The notes under the pieces are model-generated. The model was given only the letters and a program-made list of their open reading frames with translations. It was not told the origin of the DNA and did not search any database. Shown piece by piece: positions 20,868-20,959 of a stretch of 20,959 nt of DNA. Location of the stretch: IMG/VR virus record IMGVR_UViG_3300030099_004116, positions 1 through 20,959 of that record; one strand, written 5' to 3'. Source of the DNA: a virus. Position 1 is the first letter of the stretch. Each line of letters starts with the position of its first letter. The position numbers and the translations under genes were made by a program.

Positions 20868-20959
20868 TACATCATCTTCCCTAAATGCATTTGAAGATCG
20901 CCCATTGTGTGTTTGCCACCTTTAACCCAGTTAACCAAAGCGACAACAATATCGGGAGC
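20867..20959 (-). CDS. 3' end of an unidentified gene, truncated by the window edge
   Basis: The frame is open from the window edge for 30 codons and ends in TAA, which overlaps the next start (TAATG). The visible tail includes APDIVVALVNWVKGGKHTMG and ends in a Met-rich helix, LQMHLGKMM. Helical and soluble as far as seen. No family recognised. Confidence 0.6.
   Translation of the reverse strand, partial: APDIVVALVNWVKGGKHTMGDLQMHLGKMM

Overview
This window reads as the head-assembly, packaging and lysis region of a tailed phage with a T4-like (gp17/gp20/gp21/gp23) contractile-tail head module. The phage is distant from T4 itself. Every supportable gene lies on the minus strand, so transcription runs from high to low coordinates. 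Genes are packed tightly, with ATGA or TAATG overlaps and Shine-Dalgarno sequences embedded in the upstream gene, as expected for polycistronic phage mRNAs. Several families here (four fibre-like proteins with a common C-terminal domain, the MKITK-type N-terminus, a phage bS21) resemble ones I remember from marine T4-like phages and metagenome contigs. That recollection is the only basis for suggesting an aquatic phage of a Gram-negative bacterium. No integrase, transposase, tRNA, rRNA or CRISPR array was seen.

Layout in transcription order. (1) 20959-18427 is an accessory and lysis block: the 3' end of an unknown gene, a 152-aa modular protein, a holin, a spanin-like protein, a second membrane-anchored coiled-coil protein, a Cys-rich 133-aa protein, then three consecutive small genes that all begin with the same ~15-residue sequence, one of them only 21 codons long. 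(2) 18415-12563 is packaging and portal: a conserved unknown, the large terminase, the portal, two unknown proteins in the place T4 uses for prohead-core genes 67/68, and a DUF1360-like membrane protein. (3) 12582-9473 holds another MKITK protein, a 29-codon candidate ORF, the prohead protease, two probable prohead-associated proteins and a phage ribosomal protein bS21. (4) 9435-4125 is five virion/fibre-like genes inserted between the protease and the scaffold. (5) 4062-890 is the scaffold and major capsid protein, closed by a rho-independent terminator. (6) 679-1 holds a structural protein and the start of a further gene.

How it fits together: the portal nucleates the prohead, the scaffold and minor core proteins shape the shell of gp23-like subunits, and the gp21-like protease then matures it at (L/I)-x-E sites before the terminase packages DNA. 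The most interesting signal is that five small proteins carry one N-terminal module, consensus M[KN][IL]TKxxL[KR][QE][IT]I[KEL]EE. It invariably places I-x-E at residues 12-14, the T4 prohead-protease cleavage consensus. T4 internal head proteins carry a comparable N-terminal capsid-targeting sequence ending in I-A-E. I therefore propose that these genes are a family of internal head proteins addressed to the prohead by a transferable, cleavable tag. One 51-bp copy is 94% identical at DNA level to another 550 bp away and forms a free-standing 21-residue ORF. A second theme is the fibre cluster, in which four adjacent proteins mix and match shared modules.
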